Assembly: GCA_030762175.1 (NCBI GenBank) | Contig: CM060842.1 | Coordinates: 63,034,501 to 63,098,500, forward strand | Reading direction: 5' to 3' | DNA length: 64,000 bases | Source of the DNA: Metallyticus violacea | Lineage: Eukaryota; Arthropoda; Insecta; Mantodea; Metallyticidae | Part shown: piece after piece, positions 47,316 through 60,559 of the stretch | Layout: every line of letters starts with the position of its first letter | Position numbering within the stretch: the stretch's first letter is position 1 | Notes under the pieces: model-generated | The model's database searches: none | Told to the model about the DNA's origin: nothing | What the model saw: only the letters and a program-made list of their open reading frames with translations | Made by a program: the position numbers and the translations under genes

Positions 47316-49733
47316 CTTATTCAAAATAATAATCATAATATACAGAAATGACTCGCATCTTAAAATCTATTCCGACTTAAATTGTATCTTTTTCTGGGTT
47401 TACCAGTTCTCTTTTACCTACCAGTTTATATATGTTTTGGAATAAGAACTTTAGTTCGTTTTATTGACACGATCTTTCCAATTTTGTCTTTAACAATTGA
47501 TTGTCTCTAGAATTTAATATATCAGGATTATGTCATATAACTTCATTTGCAATTATCTTCTCTCTTGTACAATATTTTACTGAACGGAGAAATCTCATTT
47601 CGACTCTTGCGATCTTTTTTTTTCTTTCCGTCAAATTTGTTATTATCCAGGGTTCAGAAACAACAGACAAATAGGTGCTATAAACTTTTATAGAATTTTA
47701 ACTCCGTTTCTGTAGTCCTTTATTTTCTTAGAGTTCTTATTGCTCTACATATTTATTACATTAATAAAATAGCACTTTATATAATGTGTGAGAATCTGGT
47801 AAAAGAGTACGAGTAAAAAAAAAAAAATCCGAATGTAAACACGGAAAATTAATTCATGAGCCACACTCTAATGGCAAAGAGACATTGAAGAAATTTCTCT
47901 AGAGCTGCAGTTATGCAAAAGGAAAATCCCTAAAGCAAATAGCAACATAGTCTGTTATCAGAAAATAATAAAATTGCATGAATATTGTATTATAAACTTT
48001 ATAACAAAACTATGAACTAATGTTTTCAATTAAATTAAATTTTTATAATGAGCTTATATCTTGAAATAATAATAAAGGGGCAATGCCCTTATTTATCTCA
48101 TTGCTCAATAATGCCATTAATTCAAAAACACATTTAACAAAGATAGAACAATTAATTGATATAAAGGTAAGCAATGAACTTTGAATCTTGAAGTTATATT
48201 ATCGAATACTTTTTCTTCTTCTCTCTGTGTTATGTTTCAAACATTCGAAAATTATCTGCCATGCCTTCTTGGACTTAACTTCATCATATCTTTAGTTAGA
48301 GAAGTTTCAACCGAACAAGGCAGCTTGAACAATATGATATAGGTAACTGAATATGCCTAAACTAGTGTAAATTACAATTGTAAGTGATTCCTACGGTGAC
48401 ATCGTTGCCAAAGAGCATCGGTGATTTGAGATTTTATAGTTTGAACATTGTTTTAGCTTCATATTTTCTAATAATTATTAGTAAACCTGCCTTCCACAAA
48501 TCTGGAATCTGCTCGTATGAAGTTACTTGCTTTGACATTAGGATGTTTTGTAATATAAAAATAACAACTCCTCTAACAAAGTCGTTGCGATTTTAATATT
48601 GAGATGTTTCTGGTGAAGTAACATTAGTATTTTTAAATATGAAAATATTTTGAACCGTTATTGTTAATGCCTTCCAGCATAACTTCATTTTTATGCAAAT
48701 GGAACAAAAGTCTGTATGTATAAGTAAAGTATGTGAAGTACGCTCGCCTTAGCGGGGGAAAACGCCTAAGCATAAACTGTACAGAAGAGAAGCTATATTA
48801 ACACAAGAGGAAATGAATTTCATACCCGCTCATTAATTGGCAATATGTGTACGTAATTGACTGCCTGCAGGGCAGGTCGTTTGCTTGGGTTTTGCAATGG
48901 CAATGACGATAGAGATTTGTAAATATTAACTATATTTATGCGTCGTTTGGGTTCTTCGGCGTTATCTACTGCTTTTGTGGAAATTACGTTTTGGTTATTT
49001 TTTCATTAATGATAAGATTGCCTCTTAGTATTAATTATACTTGTAAACGACGCTGTTCAGATCTCAGAAATTGGTTCGCGGCAAGCAGCACTATAATATG
49101 ACCCATGCATATGTGTATTGTAAACAAAGAGAAAATTTTATATCCTTTGTTGTCCTTAAAAGTTCAACAATTTTGCATAAGAACGAGTAACAGTTTATAA
49201 GTTTTCCATTGCATTTTATGAAAATATAAAAAGATCGCGAAACATTTCTGTTAAAACGAGAAAAAGATGGTGAGACATTGCTGTTAAAACAAACGTTTTT
49301 AATAAATGTAATGTTTTTATTTGCTCACAAAGAGCATATTTAATTTTAGACTGTATTTTGTTCACTTTGTATTGTAATTTTTCGTTGGGAGTTTAATTCT
49401 GAAAACATCCAAAAATGGCCCGGTTCCTTTGTTTCGTTATATGGAAATTTTACTGTATATAAATAAACAAGTCTTTGTTATCGAACGCAGTCGTTTTTTC
49501 TGCAGTAATCGCCTTAAGTACTGATGAGTGTAACATCCACTCAAGCTATACAGCAAGAGTAGAGAGAGGTATTTATTTCCTTAACTTGCGCGACAAGACC
49601 AGGAGACAATTCAGAAATGTAAATTATATTTTCCCAATTTCTTTACTAAGTGCAGTTATGCTTTTCTTAAATTTTTTGGTGATCAGTAATTTTTTGTTTT
49701 TTTAAACATAGCCTTCGCGACTAGCTTCAATTT
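47316..49733. other. No gene seen
   Basis: AT-rich. Frames at 48384-48596 and 49475-49705 are unrecognised. Confidence 0.5.
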
Positions 49734-49746
49734 CCCCCCCCCCCCC
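49734..49746. repeat. C13 homopolymer
   Basis: Thirteen C, unusual in an AT-rich setting. Like G11 at 25671, it may be sensitive to sequencing error. Confidence 0.9.
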
Positions 49747-52700
49747 AGGCATTTCAGATTCGTTATATTTCCCTTGCATAGACAAATACTGCTGGCGATG
49801 TTTTCCTGAACGAATGGCGTGCATTAAGTTCTCGCCTGAGGAAAACTGAGAATAGTCGCTTGAGCGGATATAAACTTGAAACTGATGCTGCATCCCTTTT
49901 CGTACAACACACAATCACATCGCATTATGCTTTCAGTCTAGAAATAATTTATCTTACCTATTTTGGTAAATAATACATTATCAGTAGCACTTCGATCATT
50001 TTCTGGCGCCGTATTAAATGATTCAACTCTTGGACATGCATCTGCAATAACCTTCATGAATAAACGTTTATCTTAAGAAAAACACCTGCAGCAGCTCTCT
50101 CATGAAGATTTTCACTGGCACCTTTATTTTTTCTTTTAAGGACACGTGGCAGCAATTTTGGGTAAAAAATTATTTTTGGTTTTATGCATAATATGAAGCT
50201 ACATTGTTTGCAGAATATACTTATATATAATATTTGTTCGTTTGGGGAGCTTAAATGGTTCAAGTGGCAATTTAAATTTTGCCACCATGCTGTAACAATA
50301 CACACTTGTTTTTATTGTCATTTGCCGTAATTTGAATATTTTTAAATTTAGGTGCAATTTTCTTAAAATCTATATATGACATAGCTAGGAATTCTTTTGT
50401 GCATGTACAAAGCACAGCTGGTGAAAGCTTTTAACTTATACATGCATGAGAGTTCTGAAAAAAAGGCAAGTTTTCAAATTGATTATAACATCTGAGGATG
50501 CTGAGAGTAATAGCTTATGGAAAAATTACATCCACCTAAGGCAGCGAAAACGTTAAAAATTAATATTTTTCTGATTTATCAAAATAATTATAAAATAATA
50601 AAATTAAGGTAGGTAAACTTTTAAAGTAATTTGGAAACAATTACTTAATAAATGGTAAAAGGTTCATATGGGTAAACAATAGCGTTTTTCAGAAAAAAAA
50701 CGGCTTGTATTCTGTTGAGGTTCAGCACGAAAATTGTCATGATGTCTCTCTACTGAGTGTCGTCAAGGAAATTGCTTATTTTACAAATTTTGAGATGTTA
50801 ACATCGAATATCGTGGCCACAGAGGTTCAAGTTTATACTTTCTTTCATTCTTCGTAAAATATACAATCAAAACAATTGCGGTACTTAGGAATAAAACCCT
50901 TTTTTGCAAGCACCGCTTTATTGCTACGTTAAATAAATGTAAACCGGTTTTTTTTTGTAATTAGTTGAAACCAAATTAAAGAAAATTAGGGCATATCTAA
51001 TTTTTCTACACCATTTACCGATTTACAAACTTTTTTCCTCAGCATGTAGGAATCTTTCAATCCGCTTATCGAAGGTAGGATTTACAGCCAGTTGCACATG
51101 CTTCCACACCCTCTTGCAATGTTTCTTTTAACCATTCAAACATATGATATTTACATGGCAACAAATCTGAAAATCCAGTGGAATTCCAGTTTTTCCCTTT
51201 TCAAAGCAGATGTATGTTGTCCTAAAGGAAGAGGACTTCTCGAATCGGTTTTCGAACTCTATTTTTCCTATAAGCATTTTTTTCCTGAACCAGAACCTGG
51301 TAGTAATAAGTCACATTGACGTTGGGCGTTCATGAAGAAAACTGATGAACAAAAATGACTTGGGAGTCCTATTAGAAGAATCTTACCAATGTCAGGCGAG
51401 TTTTTGCTTCGACAAGAGGGGTTTCTTCCTGCTAATTTGCTTCCTGAAACTTATAGCTGTGTACTCGTTTCATCGCAGGCTAAGATTCGATGCTGAAACA
51501 TTTCTCCTTGATCCCAGTTTTCGACCAAAAGCCTCTGATGTGCAGCCTTTTGATCCTTACGAACAAAGGCGCTGCATTCTTTGTTGAATATTAAGAGTTT
51601 ATTTGAGATTGTGCTAGCAATATGTAACATTCTGTTTGAATGTGTAAAACTTCAATAGCTAATAATGAAGTCACTCATTATTACTCAAACATGTCAAATT
51701 TCATGCTCAAGCAGAGACCCATGCTCCATTTGGGACAAGCAAGCCAGCAAGGGGGACGCCAGTACAAATTAGTTTGTGACCGCTGTGCTAAAACTTAAAA
51801 AGTATGCTTCTCAATACTGTGCAAATTTTCATTTTTCGCTCTGTCTATCAATAACAGAGAAAAAAATGGTGAAAAATTGAAGCATGGTCTATTACCATTT
51901 CTACCCAAAATATCAAGCAATATTCTATGAGCTTTAACAAGCTTACCACACTACAAACTTCAGTCTCAAATTTAGAGGAGGCCACCTGTAACGATTCGGA
52001 AATAATAAGTACTAGTGAAATAAAACGGGAACAAATTTACTAATCCTTGCAGAGTTTAATCATATTACCTCATGTAGAGTTTTTAACAGAAGTGTATTTT
52101 CACGCTATTAAATAATCTTCCAGCCACTCGTCACTTTAATTGCTAATTGATTTAAATTTAAAGAGCACTCACTCACTTCCTAAATTAAATTCTTTAATAA
52201 CACGATATTGGGGAGAAAGTGTATTCAGATCTTAATATTCTTTAATCCCTTACATCATTTTCTCAATTAAGTAATAAATATAAAAAAAACAATGAAAAGC
52301 TAATTATCGTTATAAACCAAGATATAGGAGTCTGTACATGATAAAGTTAATTTTAATTCCTGATTTACACATCTTAATTAATAATCGATACCCTATCCAT
52401 ATATGACCTTACAAGACTGGGACACGTCTATTCCTTTCCACATCTCGAAGAAGAAAGCGGAAGTGACTTAATCTTGCAAAACTATCGCGTTATGTCTAAC
52501 CACGCATGCGCTACCTTCTCCCATTTATACGTATCACATCATTTTAACGACCCCTCCCAAGGCATATTTCTGTATATATGTTTACAATGATATACCCTAC
52601 TAAGTATACATGCAACATATAGATTAAGAGAAATTTAATGTTTCATTTTTCAATGCCGCTTTAAAAAGCAGATTTATAACTATCGAATATAATACTAGTT

Positions 52701-55700
52701 GATGCAGAGGCGAGTGAATTTAGATGTACGTAAAAAGTAGCGAGTTGGTCACTGATTTGGGAAAGCACCCTGCTATTTTTCCTTATTATTTTCGTTTATC
52801 ATCATTCCTCACGTATAGTAAATTTCCCCACAGTTAGTACACAGTAAACTGTTTTCAATCAAACCTAGCTATGGCACGTTTTCTGCAGTAACATATTGAT
52901 CTCTGTTGCTATGCTGATATCCAGGATTACCCGATTACGTTGGATTTAGTCCTGTGCAATACGTTGTGCATTCTGCAGAAACTAATGCGATTGCATTAGA
53001 GGTAACATTAGCTTGAACCGGTGTACCTAAGAGAGACAGGGTAATGGGCAAACGTACGTCTAAACCCCTATATCCAGGTTTCTGCGGTTTGCGTTGCTTC
53101 AAGCTGATGGAACACTAAAACAAACGGCATTGCTGTCCTCTGCAGAGTAACGTTCATTATTGAATTGTGTCACAGGATTATATGTGTAAACATTTTACTC
53201 AACTCGTGTAGATCTACATTGACTGCAACTGTTAATCAAAGCAATCCTGCCATTAACAACATTAACAGCATATTTTTGTAATGTTTTAATACACCGATAA
53301 TAATTATAATTCTAGATAACTATTGTCTTTATTGTTAATAGCAGACGTTTGACTAATAAATGCTGGAAATGTTGTTTTTTGTATCTAAGCAAACATTGTA
53401 TAGGGTAAACACATTTAGATTGACATGATTTCGTTCAGCCACTGTATTGTTTCTGATTTTATTTCTTATGTTATCCTTGAGTTCTTCCAATGTGTGAGTA
53501 TTTATTTCGTACACTTTGTTCTCAGGATGTCCCATAAATAAAAATCGCAGGTTATTAAATCTGAGAAGCAAGAGAGCCCTAAACAAACACAAATCACTCA
53601 ATCTTCAATCACTTTGGCAATTTTACCCATGAACCCCTCTGGGGTCAGAATGTAATCTCACTACCTCTGCTATTAAAAAATAAATCGGACCGATTGTGGG
53701 TGTTACATAATCGCACAGCAAGCTCTGAGAAGAACACCGGCTGTTATTAACCCTTCAGTCACTGATGAAAGAAACCACTTACAACTGCATACACTTGCTA
53801 CAGGATCACCTTGTCATAGTCAATGAATTCTTACATTGTAAGGTATGAATTTTAACAAATTTGTTCCTGTTTATGCAGAAGATGCTGAAACTTCAGTTTG
53901 TACACATTTCGGCAGTGATTTTTGTTGGCGAACGTTCAAAATTTGCGCTAATTTCGTCGAATTTGTTTTGTTTGCTTTTTAATTCTTTTGTCCCTCTCGA
54001 TCTTAAATTATACTAATAGAAAGCGAAGAAAGTTATTTATGATGTCGTAATAATGTTTTACTTTATTTAAACGCTTATTTTGGATAACGTTTATTTGTTA
54101 ACATAGGCTCCATCGGAGGCTATATATTTATTACAGTAATTCGAATGTTTTCATCCTTTGAAATATTAGTTTTTGTCAAAATAATTGATGACGTCACTGT
54201 TATCTTCGTTCAATAATGCTTTCTTCTAATGGATATCAGTGAGTTTGGAAACAGACAAAGGTTGTTACGTGCCTAGTTGGAAGTATATGGTGTATAATAA
54301 ATTAATCCTAAGTATAATTCATTCAATTTTACCATTGCAACTGTAGATGTGTGGGAAAGCCTTGCCTTTGTGTGCCAGTCTCTGCCGTTTTTCCTTCAAT
54401 TTATCTTTGAAACAGCTCAACAATGCTGCTTAATTGACCGCTATTGTTTTACTATTATTCAGAAATAATAGGATGATCATTTCTCGAATTCCTCATTAAA
54501 AAAAAAAAAAAACCAGCGCTGGTCTCGTTCCAAACCCACATATTAGTCTGCACTTTCATCGGTGCGTTTCCACATCATCAGTTACCATCTACCTTGACGA
54601 CCCATTCGACTGAGATGTGTGACTGTTGATTCAGATTTTGTCCAGATATAAATTTACTTAAAAGTCTTGCCAAACATTTATAGTGAACAATTGTGGCATC
54701 CATTTCACACAGTTATTTTCAGATGCAGGGTAATATAAATTCTTTCAGATGCCTACATTCTCAACTTTCACACATTTTTCTATTATAAAAGCCTGGCTTT
54801 TTTCAATATTATCTTCGGTGCACTTACGGCCACGTTTTAACTCCAAAAATAAATAGTTTTATACTTTGATATAAAGTTCACATAAACTACATGCAAACCA
54901 GTTCTTCAAATAAAACTGCATAATATTTTTGGTAGCCTATTCAGATGACTATAAAGTGTAAACTGTGCGTCACACTGATCTGAAAAATTGACATGTTCAA
55001 GAATAATGCCTAAAATGATGCCATTTAACAATTTTGTACTATTTCATGGAAACATATGGAATTTGTTCAAATGACGGAAGTAGTATATATCATTTGTATT
55101 TTCGTTATAACTCCATAATTTTATTATGACTAGAGCTGGAAATGATATAAAAATGAGAAATATGTACATAAATGTGTAGCCAAAAATGTTCAGATATGTA
55201 GATAAAAAAGCAAAGAAGCAATTATATTAAACAAAAATGTCTATTTTTAAGCTAAATGTATATGTATATTATAAAATATATTTCCTTTTATTTTCTTCAA
55301 GCTACAGTTAGTGAAAAGGAAATTTGTAAGTTTAATTTAAGAATAATCGGTAATCTGCTAATTGCTTCTCCAATCGGAATGTAAAAGCGCTAAAAAGTCC
55401 CATTTACATTGGAAGGGGATGTACAATTATTCAAAGGAACTATGCTAGCAATAATATTTTCAGGGGATCTAGTTTCATTTATTAAGCGACACAGAGCAAG
55501 AAAAATATTTTTTTTCAACACAACTTACTTTAGTGAAAACTGTGTATACCCCACAACACCTGCTACAACACTAATAATCTAAATAGCCATGTTTCACTAT
55601 TCCCGTGGCTTCTTGAAGAAACATATTCTGAAGTGTCCAGTTTCTTGATAAGGTCGGAAGTCAAATGTAATGACATGTGATGTACGAAATTTGGAACAGC

Positions 55701-56310
55701 TCAGGATTCACTCACAACCTCTGCGGAGCCAGATGAAAAGCTTTTCTGACTTCATAGTTGCGAAGTGCTTACTGCAGAAAATGACAGCTTTAATCCAGGA
55801 GCCTACTTTATGGAGGCAGAGATATGTCAGGGGGCTGCTGCTTGTTGCATTCATAATACATGATGAGATTAATTGAGATTTCGTTGTCGATATCAGTTTC
55901 TATTCGGAAAATTAATCTCTGCCACGAGCCAAGCAAGTAGATGGTGGAAATATGATAATAGTTAACAACTGACTGTAACATCTCCAATGCATTTTGAAAA
56001 CAAGGAAGAAAAATGCTTGAAACTAAAAATTGTTATTAACAATAAATTCTTGTGTAATTAAACTCGTATAATACAGTGCGGAATATGTAGTATATCAAAT
56101 ATTTAAAATTATGTAAAATAAAATTATTGAATACATTTCTACTTGTGTATCTACTAAAGATTACTCTTTACTTTGTGCATTAAAATATGTAGTTACATAA
56201 AATGTACTTTTAATTATGATCTCTTTAAATTATTCTATATGTACAGTAACAAATTTATAGTTATAAACAGACTGTGTTACTTCTTTTGTTAATTTAATCC
56301 TATTATTTGT
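49747..56310. other. No gene seen; 6.5 kb
   Basis: Frames at 51092-51319 and 51345-51587 (75 and 80 residues, adjacent, + strand), 53353-53601 (-) and 55670-55876 (+) show no motif that I recognise. An A14 run is at 54498. No SINE or transposon ends were found. CGCATGCGC at 52503-52512 resembles an NRF1 half-site but stands alone. Confidence 0.45.
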
Positions 56311-56391
56311 TTCAGGTAAGTCCGTACTTTCATATGCAGTGGGTGTATTAACAACATTGCTGTTTTCCGCATTAATATTCTCTGTTAAATG
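56301..56391 (+). promoter_or_regulatory. Candidate recursive splice site with 76-nt micro-exon
   Basis: The pyrimidine-rich tract TATTATTTGTTTCAG ends at 56315 and is followed at once by GTAAGT. This is the exact recursive-splicing consensus, a 3' splice site that rebuilds a 5' splice site. A second donor, ATG|GTAAGC, lies at 56391/56392 and would define a 76-nt exon. In one frame only, that exon is open and encodes KSVLSYAVGV then LTTLLFSALIFSVK, a hydrophobic stretch like a membrane helix. Recursive sites are known from very long introns in flies and vertebrates. Whether this one is used is inference. It could also be an ordinary small coding exon or chance. Confidence 0.4.
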
Positions 56392-57090
56392 GTAAGCATT
56401 ATTTTCCTTGGTATTAGATTTTTAAAGTTGTGAGTGTATATATCGTAATTTGATACTATATCTAGAACTTGCCTACGATTCAAAAAGTGCATTTAAGTGC
56501 TAGCTAAAATATAAGATAAAATTTTTTCATAAATTTATTGAAGTAATTTTGTTTCTTTTTAAGGTTTATTGCAGATAGTAAGTAAAGTTATGTTTTGTTA
56601 AAACTGATGGAAATAATTTCGCAGTACATGATTTAAAAATGCTAGTATAAAATTTATAAAGCAATTACATATAATCAAAGAAGAAATTTAAGGGTAGAAA
56701 AAGCATCCAGATTTGTTTAAGAATATCAAACTCATTAATCATGTAGTATTTTTTTCTATATTCACATCTCCTTTCCACAGTCTTCTATTGTTTCATAAGT
56801 TCAGCGCATGTTGAGCCCTCTTTTGGACCGTGACAAACCCTTGGGGGGCATCGTGTATGCTAGTAAATTTTGATTTATAAAATTGAAAGTTTTAACACAA
56901 TAATTAATATGTACTTTGTTATTAAATATTTGATATTTGGTACTCCTTTCCGTGTTCAATCAAAAAAAAAACTTTATCCTGCAATTGATCCATGTTTGCG
57001 TACACTGCACTAATTCTAAACTTATACTATCGTATAACATAAGGGGGTGCTTCCAACTTTGCTTCGCTTTATTTTCGTATTTGCTTTCCC
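56392..57090. other. No gene seen
   Basis: AT-rich spacer up to the minisatellite. Confidence 0.5.
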
Positions 57091-57452
57091 CTCTTTGAAG
57101 CTTTCAAACCTTCGTCTTATATCCATAAAATTCCTCTTTCAGCCTTAAACGTCGTTTTCTTATACTGAAATTCCTCTTTGAGCCTTAAACGTCGTTTTCT
57201 TATACTGAAATTCCTCTTTGAGCCTTAAACGTCGTTTTCTTATACTGAAATTCCTCTTTGAAGCTTTCAAACCTTCGTCTTATATCCATAAAATTCCTCT
57301 TTGAGCCTTAAACGTCGTTTTCTTATACTGAAATTCCTCTTTGAGCCTTAAACGTCGTTTTCTTATACTGAAATTCCTCTTTGAAGCTTTCAAACCTTCG
57401 TCTTATATCCATAAAATTCCTCTTTGAGCCTTAAACGTCGTTTTCTTATACT
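57091..57452. repeat. Minisatellite of two alternating unit types
   Basis: Nine units in tandem. Type A is 40 bp (AAATTCCTCTTTGAGCCTTA then AACGTCGTTTTCTTATACTG). Type B is about 43 bp, shares the start AAATTCCTCTTTGA and continues AGCTTTCAAACCTTCGTC then TTATATCCATA. The order is B-A-A-A-B-A-A-B-A. The units are almost identical, with one C for G in the first A. The array is therefore young or recently homogenised. Confidence 0.95.
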
Positions 57453-58184
57453 TTAATCCAGAAAGCCGTTACTTGCTTGCTCCAACCAAGTTCTCATTCA
57501 CTTCTCTATGAACACTAGCGATCCCAAACTGAGCCAAATTATTTGTGGCGTCCATTATCAAGAATATGGTGAAACAAAAACAAAGAAAAATGAGGAACAA
57601 AGTATCAAAATGCGCAAGAATAACAATACACATATTTCCACAAACTTCATTGACTTCCTTTCCGTCTCGTCTTTTATCCTTATGGCTCCACTCCTCACAA
57701 CAGCTAACAAATCAAGATATATATTCGCAAGTCTAAAGTAATAAAGGAAAACACACGTGCACACAGTCAATGTTCCTGAATCGCCGAACATATTTTCAAG
57801 TTATAGCTTTAAGTGCCTTTCCTGGCACGCATGCTGTGTTGTTTGCATCTTGCAAGAGTTTTTAGGAATTGACAAAATTAGAAGTTTCTTACGCCCTTTG
57901 ACGAAAAAATGAGCCCTCTCTTGAGCGCAAACTTCTAAGTCCTACTCGTTACAGCAGCACGCGGTTCCCAAGCTGCAGCAATTGTTTTATAGGTAGGCAC
58001 TAAGACGCTGTCTAATGTGTGTGTTCCGTTAGCTCTGTGGCAGAGTGTGCATTCACGTCGTAATTAAGAGTGCCTAAAATTAACGCTTTCGACATGAAGC
58101 ATTTATTTTTATATAAACCTTGTTAACATATTATGGCAAATTAGTTTCATGAATTGTTTCCCTTACACAGCAAGCTTTAACTTT

Positions 58185-58185
<1 letters not shown>
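57453..58185. other. No gene seen
   Basis: Overlapping frames at 57508-57741 (+), 57545-57736 (+) and 57558-57791 (-) have no motif. Confidence 0.5.

Positions 58186-58242
<57 letters not shown>
58186..58242. repeat. (CA)n microsatellite
   Basis: About 28 uninterrupted CA units followed by TGTGTG. The open frame 58149-58379 with a Thr-His run is an artefact of it. Confidence 0.95.
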
Positions 58243-58245
<3 letters not shown>

Positions 58246-58715
58246 GTGAATATTATACTATTCTTTATATTATATATATAATGAATAGTATATTTCCTTC
58301 AGTATTTGTTCTATCTAACTGCATCAGTATTTGTTCTAACTGCAATATGCTGCACATGCTTGAAGGACAAAAGGTATAGTCACAAATTCAACCAGCCCGT
58401 CGTCCACACTACAGTAGAAATCTGATATCATGTATGCCCAGAAGATTGAAAGCATTGCACAAGCTGAACGTTTATATACCCGATATTAATTTGTGTTTAT
58501 TTTATGTGTTTTCAGTTTAGAAGATAAATGTTTCTTTTCGTGTATTTATTTAGTTGTTTATAAGAATACCTTATTTGTGATGACGTTAATGTGTATGGAT
58601 AGGTAATGTCATAAAACTCAAATTGTATGTTAAAGCATAATGTGATATTAAGGCAACACGATGTTCTACATTTACATTTATAAAAACCAATAATAAAAAC
58701 TAAAACTAAAATACT

Positions 58716-58790
58716 GTGTGGGATTTAAACCCAAGAACTTACCCAGAAATGCAACGCCGTCTAAATCGCTGGGCCACCGCTACTCTGAGA
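58716..58790 (-). mobile_element. Third tRNA-like head (SINE or pseudo-tRNA)
   Basis: On the minus strand the A-box region TGGCCCAGCGATTTAGACGG is at 58757-58776. The B box GGGTTTAAATCCC is at 58719-58731. Spacing is normal for a Pol III gene. Flanks do not match the SINE-A or SINE-B bodies, so this is a different family or an isolated pseudo-tRNA. Confidence 0.6.
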
Positions 58791-59874
58791 CTAAGGTTCT
58801 GTTTCCAGATGCTCATGCTTGTGATCATTACGTGTTCACCCAAGCTCCCACTGCAGTGTGCTAGTCGTTGCATGCGCGTTATTAACGAGCATTTACGAGC
58901 GATCCCAAAGTTCTTTGATTGACACGTAGAATCTGGGAATTATTTTTTTTTCTTTTCAAAGGGAGTACATTTCTTTCGTTTGATGTTCTCTAATATTTTC
59001 ATTACCAAATAAAGTACAAAATAATATTAGATCGCTGCACTGTTATTAATGCATGTTTATTTTCTCCTCTACTTGTGTACCTACATTAAATATAATTTAT
59101 TTTATCTGTCAATTATTCTAAACAGCTGAATTTAGTGTCAGTTCACGTGAGTAAAATATATAAACAATGACAGTGAAACATAGGAAACAATTTTTAACAA
59201 AAAAATATATATATATATATATGCAGAATCTGTAACAGACCTCAATAATCAGGTATTAATTGTCAGTTCAGCTGCTGGTTCAGCAACCTTTATGGCATAA
59301 TGTGGGTTGCCTATTCCGGAAAATTATACGGCGATTATGGGACACCTTGTTTACATCACACAGCGTATTTACATAAAACAACTTTAGTTATATTATTAAC
59401 ATATATGATTATTTCACAAATGCTATAAGTTTAATTAAGTTGTTATATAATTATCTTCTCACCCTAGATGCTCCTGTATATAAGCTGGGGACGTGTGTTT
59501 TTAGGGCAAAGCGAATTGACCGTGTTTCTCAGGTCTGTTTTTTCACTGTACACGGCACTTTTTTATTTCTTTCCGGAAAATGTTTTTCTCCCTTAGCCGA
59601 GCGTCGCTTTGTGTAGTACGTGTGTGTAATGCGGGGGCTGATACATTTCTAGTTGGTATAACATTTTTATTTCATGGCATAATAATGTTTAAAATGTATA
59701 AACACCGCGAGTGTAGTTTCAAGTTGCATAATGCTATAGCAGCTGTTGAAATAACAAATATTGACTAGCACAATGAAAATGGGGCATGTCGAATAGAGAT
59801 GTGCCACTAAATGCCAGAAAATGACGGAAATGTTTCCTTCTGAAATGCATCCAATATGTAAGCAACTTTGCGGT
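58791..59874. other. No gene seen
   Basis: AT-rich with a (TA)n run at 59205-59222. The frame at 59580-59768 is unrecognised. Confidence 0.5.
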
Positions 59875-60020
59875 GGCAAATGCCGGAGAGGTACCGTAGA
59901 ACGTTTCCTGCCTTAAAAAATATCTTTTTCAAATTTATCATTTAATGTCGAGTATCAACAGCATTCACCATCTGTGGTGCCTCAGTAGTAAAAATAGGCG
60001 TTAAACACTATTTAAAAAAA
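59875..60020 (+). mobile_element. SINE-B copy, 5'-truncated
   Basis: Starts within the body at GGCAAATGCCGGAGAGGTAC and runs to the tail GGTGCCTCAGTAGTAAAAAT then AGGCGTTAAACACTATTT and A7. The missing 5' half is typical of incomplete reverse transcription. Confidence 0.85.
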
Positions 60021-60559
60021 TTTGAGGTAATGCGCTATGTCGTATAATATAATTAAAATATGATGTCGTGAATCCTGTGAAAATAAGCATAAAAGTGATT
60101 CTTGGAAAATAGAGCAGAAGAAAATATAAATCAGATCCATTGTTTTGAATTGCAATATGAATGAATGGCTATCAGGGATATAGAAGAGGAAACTCATACC
60201 AAAGATTATATAATATTTTAACTAAAGAATTAAATATTTAAAAGTGAACTACAGTTTGGTAATCATGACACCTATTCAAACAGTTCAGAGTCAACTGTGT
60301 AAGCATATTTAAGACATAGTTGGGCATGCTACCTTAAGAAATTTAGGGTGCAACCATCAGCAAGAAAGAGCATTATGTTTATTTGGGGGGTGCACAAGAT
60401 GGTGTTCTAATTGATTGCAATGGACAATAAAAGTATACCAAAAGTTTCCGTTCTTATGAAAGTTGGTATGCATTATAGACTCCTAGGTGTTAAACAAGAT
60501 TATCACAATAGAAATCACAATTGGCTATGGTTTATGAGAGCTCTGTAATAGTTTGTGAT

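Noticed and set aside
49950..49985. Minus-strand TAG|GTAAGA site
   Set aside because: Weak pyrimidine tract, and on the opposite strand to the better candidates.
51092..51587. Two adjacent + strand frames that might be one gene
   Set aside because: Different frames, no recognised family and no convincing splice sites between them.
52503..52512. NRF1-like CGCATGCGC, with similar CGCATGC sites at 490, 10468 and 19503
   Set aside because: Single short palindromes without promoter context. Chance is a sufficient explanation.
57091..57452. CRISPR-like array
   Set aside because: The units are contiguous with no unique spacers, and the DNA is eukaryotic. It is a minisatellite.
58149..58379. Frame with Thr-His repeats
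   Set aside because: It is a translation of the (CA)n microsatellite.
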